From Hyphomicrobiales bacterium (GTDB lineage: Bacteria; Pseudomonadota; Alphaproteobacteria; Rhizobiales; Beijerinckiaceae): a DNA stretch of 13,041 nucleotides. The DNA lies in assembly GCA_028865375.1 (NCBI GenBank), contig JAGWKJ010000036.1, positions 1-13,041 of the forward strand, given 5' to 3'. Positions 12,331 to 13,041 of this stretch are shown one piece after another. The notes beneath the pieces are model-generated. The model was given only the letters and a program-made list of their open reading frames with translations. It was not told the DNA's origin and made no database searches. The stretch's first letter is position 1; each line of letters opens with the position of its first letter. Made by a program: the position numbers and the translations under genes.

Positions 12331-13041
12331 ATGGCGGCGGCGCTGTTCTGCTTCGCCGCGCTCGACACGTCGGCCAAGAAGGCCGGCCAGACGCTGCCGC
12401 CGCTGCAAATCGCCTGGGTGCGCTTCGCCGGCGCAGCGGCGATCATCTATGCGGCGGCCGCGACCGGCGGGAACTGGACCGTCTGGAAGACGCGACGGCC
12501 CGGCCTCAACGCGCTGCGCTCGCTGCTGCTGCTGGGCTCGACGGTGTTCAACTTCATCGCCCTGCGCAAGCTGCAGCTCGCCCAGACGATGACGATCGCG
12601 TTCCTGAGCCCGATGCTTGTGGCGCTCGGCGCCGGGCCGCTGCTGGGCGAATGGGTCGGCTGGCGGCGGCTGGCGGCGATCGCGGTCGGCTTTTCCGGCG
12701 TCGTGGTCGCGATGGGCGTCGGCGCCGGCGACTTCGAGCCGGCGATGCTGCTGTCGATCGGTTCGACCGCCTGTTTCGCCGGCTATTCGCTGCTGACGCG
12801 GATGATCGCGGGCGAGGATTCGACCATGACCTCGCTGCTCTGGTCGACGCTGGGCGGCACGGTCGCGCTCGCCCCCGCGCTGCCGTGGATCTGGAAGACG
12901 CCGCCGACGCTGGCGAGCTTCGACGTGATGTGGTTCCCCGCGATCCTCGCCGCCATCGGCCATTGGCTGATGATACGCGCGCACGAACGCGCGCCGGCGT
13001 CCAAGATCGCGCCGCTCGTCTACACGGAGCTGCTGTGGATG
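12331..13041 (+). CDS. EamA/DMT-family transporter, cut at the window end
   Basis: Drug/metabolite-transporter superfamily permease (EamA repeat); substrate unknown. 237 codons are visible before the window ends, so the last three or so membrane segments are missing. Segments can be seen at about 1-11, 27-45, 63-77, 85-105, 113-132, 137-157, 168-188 and 199-216. Typical EamA landmarks are LPPLQIAWVRFAGAA, LQLAQTMTIAFLSPMLVALG (81-100), GEWVGWRRLAAIAVGFSGVVV and APASKIAPLVYTELLW. The start is uncertain: ATG 12331 cuts into the first segment, TTG 12325 is an alternative, and the frame stays open with good codon use back to the mnmA stop, where CTG at 12262 would overlap it by four bases. No strong ribosome site precedes any of these. 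The gene reads in the same direction as mnmA and is probably co-transcribed. Confidence 0.85.
   Translation, partial: MAAALFCFAALDTSAKKAGQTLPPLQIAWVRFAGAAAIIYAAAATGGNWTVWKTRRPGLNALRSLLLLGSTVFNFIALRKLQLAQTMTIAFLSPMLVALGAGPLLGEWVGWRRLAAIAVGFSGVVVAMGVGAGDFEPAMLLSIGSTACFAGYSLLTRMIAGEDSTMTSLLWSTLGGTVALAPALPWIWKTPPTLASFDVMWFPAILAAIGHWLMIRAHERAPASKIAPLVYTELLWM

Noticed and set aside
1..13041. Search for CRISPR arrays, tRNA/rRNA genes, transposases, integrases, phage or defence genes
   Set aside because: None found: no regularly spaced short repeats, no cloverleaf with CCA or TTCRA arm, and every confident protein is a core metabolic, regulatory or envelope gene.

Overview
The window is GC-rich DNA (about 70% GC by eye, not computed) from an alphaproteobacterium. 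The strongest clue is a SciP (DUF1153) gene, the CtrA-inhibitory cell-cycle regulator found in this class. Supporting clues are an IalB-family secreted protein, the ihfB-lapA pair, a coupled hisE-coaA pair and an alphaproteobacterial form of LeuB. Genus cannot be fixed from the sequence. Most of the content is core chromosome. I saw no phage, transposase, toxin-antitoxin, CRISPR, rRNA or tRNA gene.

Layout: (1) 110-682, a secreted IalB-like protein followed by a hairpin. (2) 683-1214, a gene-free gap holding two diverged copies of an inverted-repeat element about 199 bp apart, plus a partial third copy of its left end. (3) 1215-2324, leuB, closed by a clear intrinsic terminator at 2400-2431. 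(4) 2652-3509, a Nit-type amidase with its own sigma70-like promoter and a strong Shine-Dalgarno site. (5) 3672-4377, ihfB then lapA, nearly abutting. (6) 4392-5671, minus strand, hisE then coaA with a 4-base overlap. (7) 5672-5892, an AT-rich divergent promoter island with CtrA-like boxes, leading into sciP. (8) 6247-6537, yggT. (9) 6588-10994, a small secreted protein of unknown function, a class A penicillin-binding protein and a membrane-anchored hybrid histidine kinase, all on the plus strand with short gaps. (10) 11087-12265, mnmA, followed by an EamA/DMT-family transporter cut off by the window end.

Functional themes are leucine and histidine biosynthesis, CoA synthesis, tRNA thiolation, nucleoid architecture, and a cell-envelope and cell-cycle block (sciP, yggT, secreted protein, class A PBP, hybrid kinase). 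The most interesting signal is regulatory. I found only four TTAA tetramers in the window. All lie in or at the edge of intergenic gaps, and two form 7-of-8 matches to the CtrA box TTAA-N7-TTAA, upstream of sciP and upstream of the envelope cluster. That would fit a CtrA-SciP feedback loop that also reaches peptidoglycan synthesis genes, but it is inference. I found no convincing new biological system; the remaining findings are modest.
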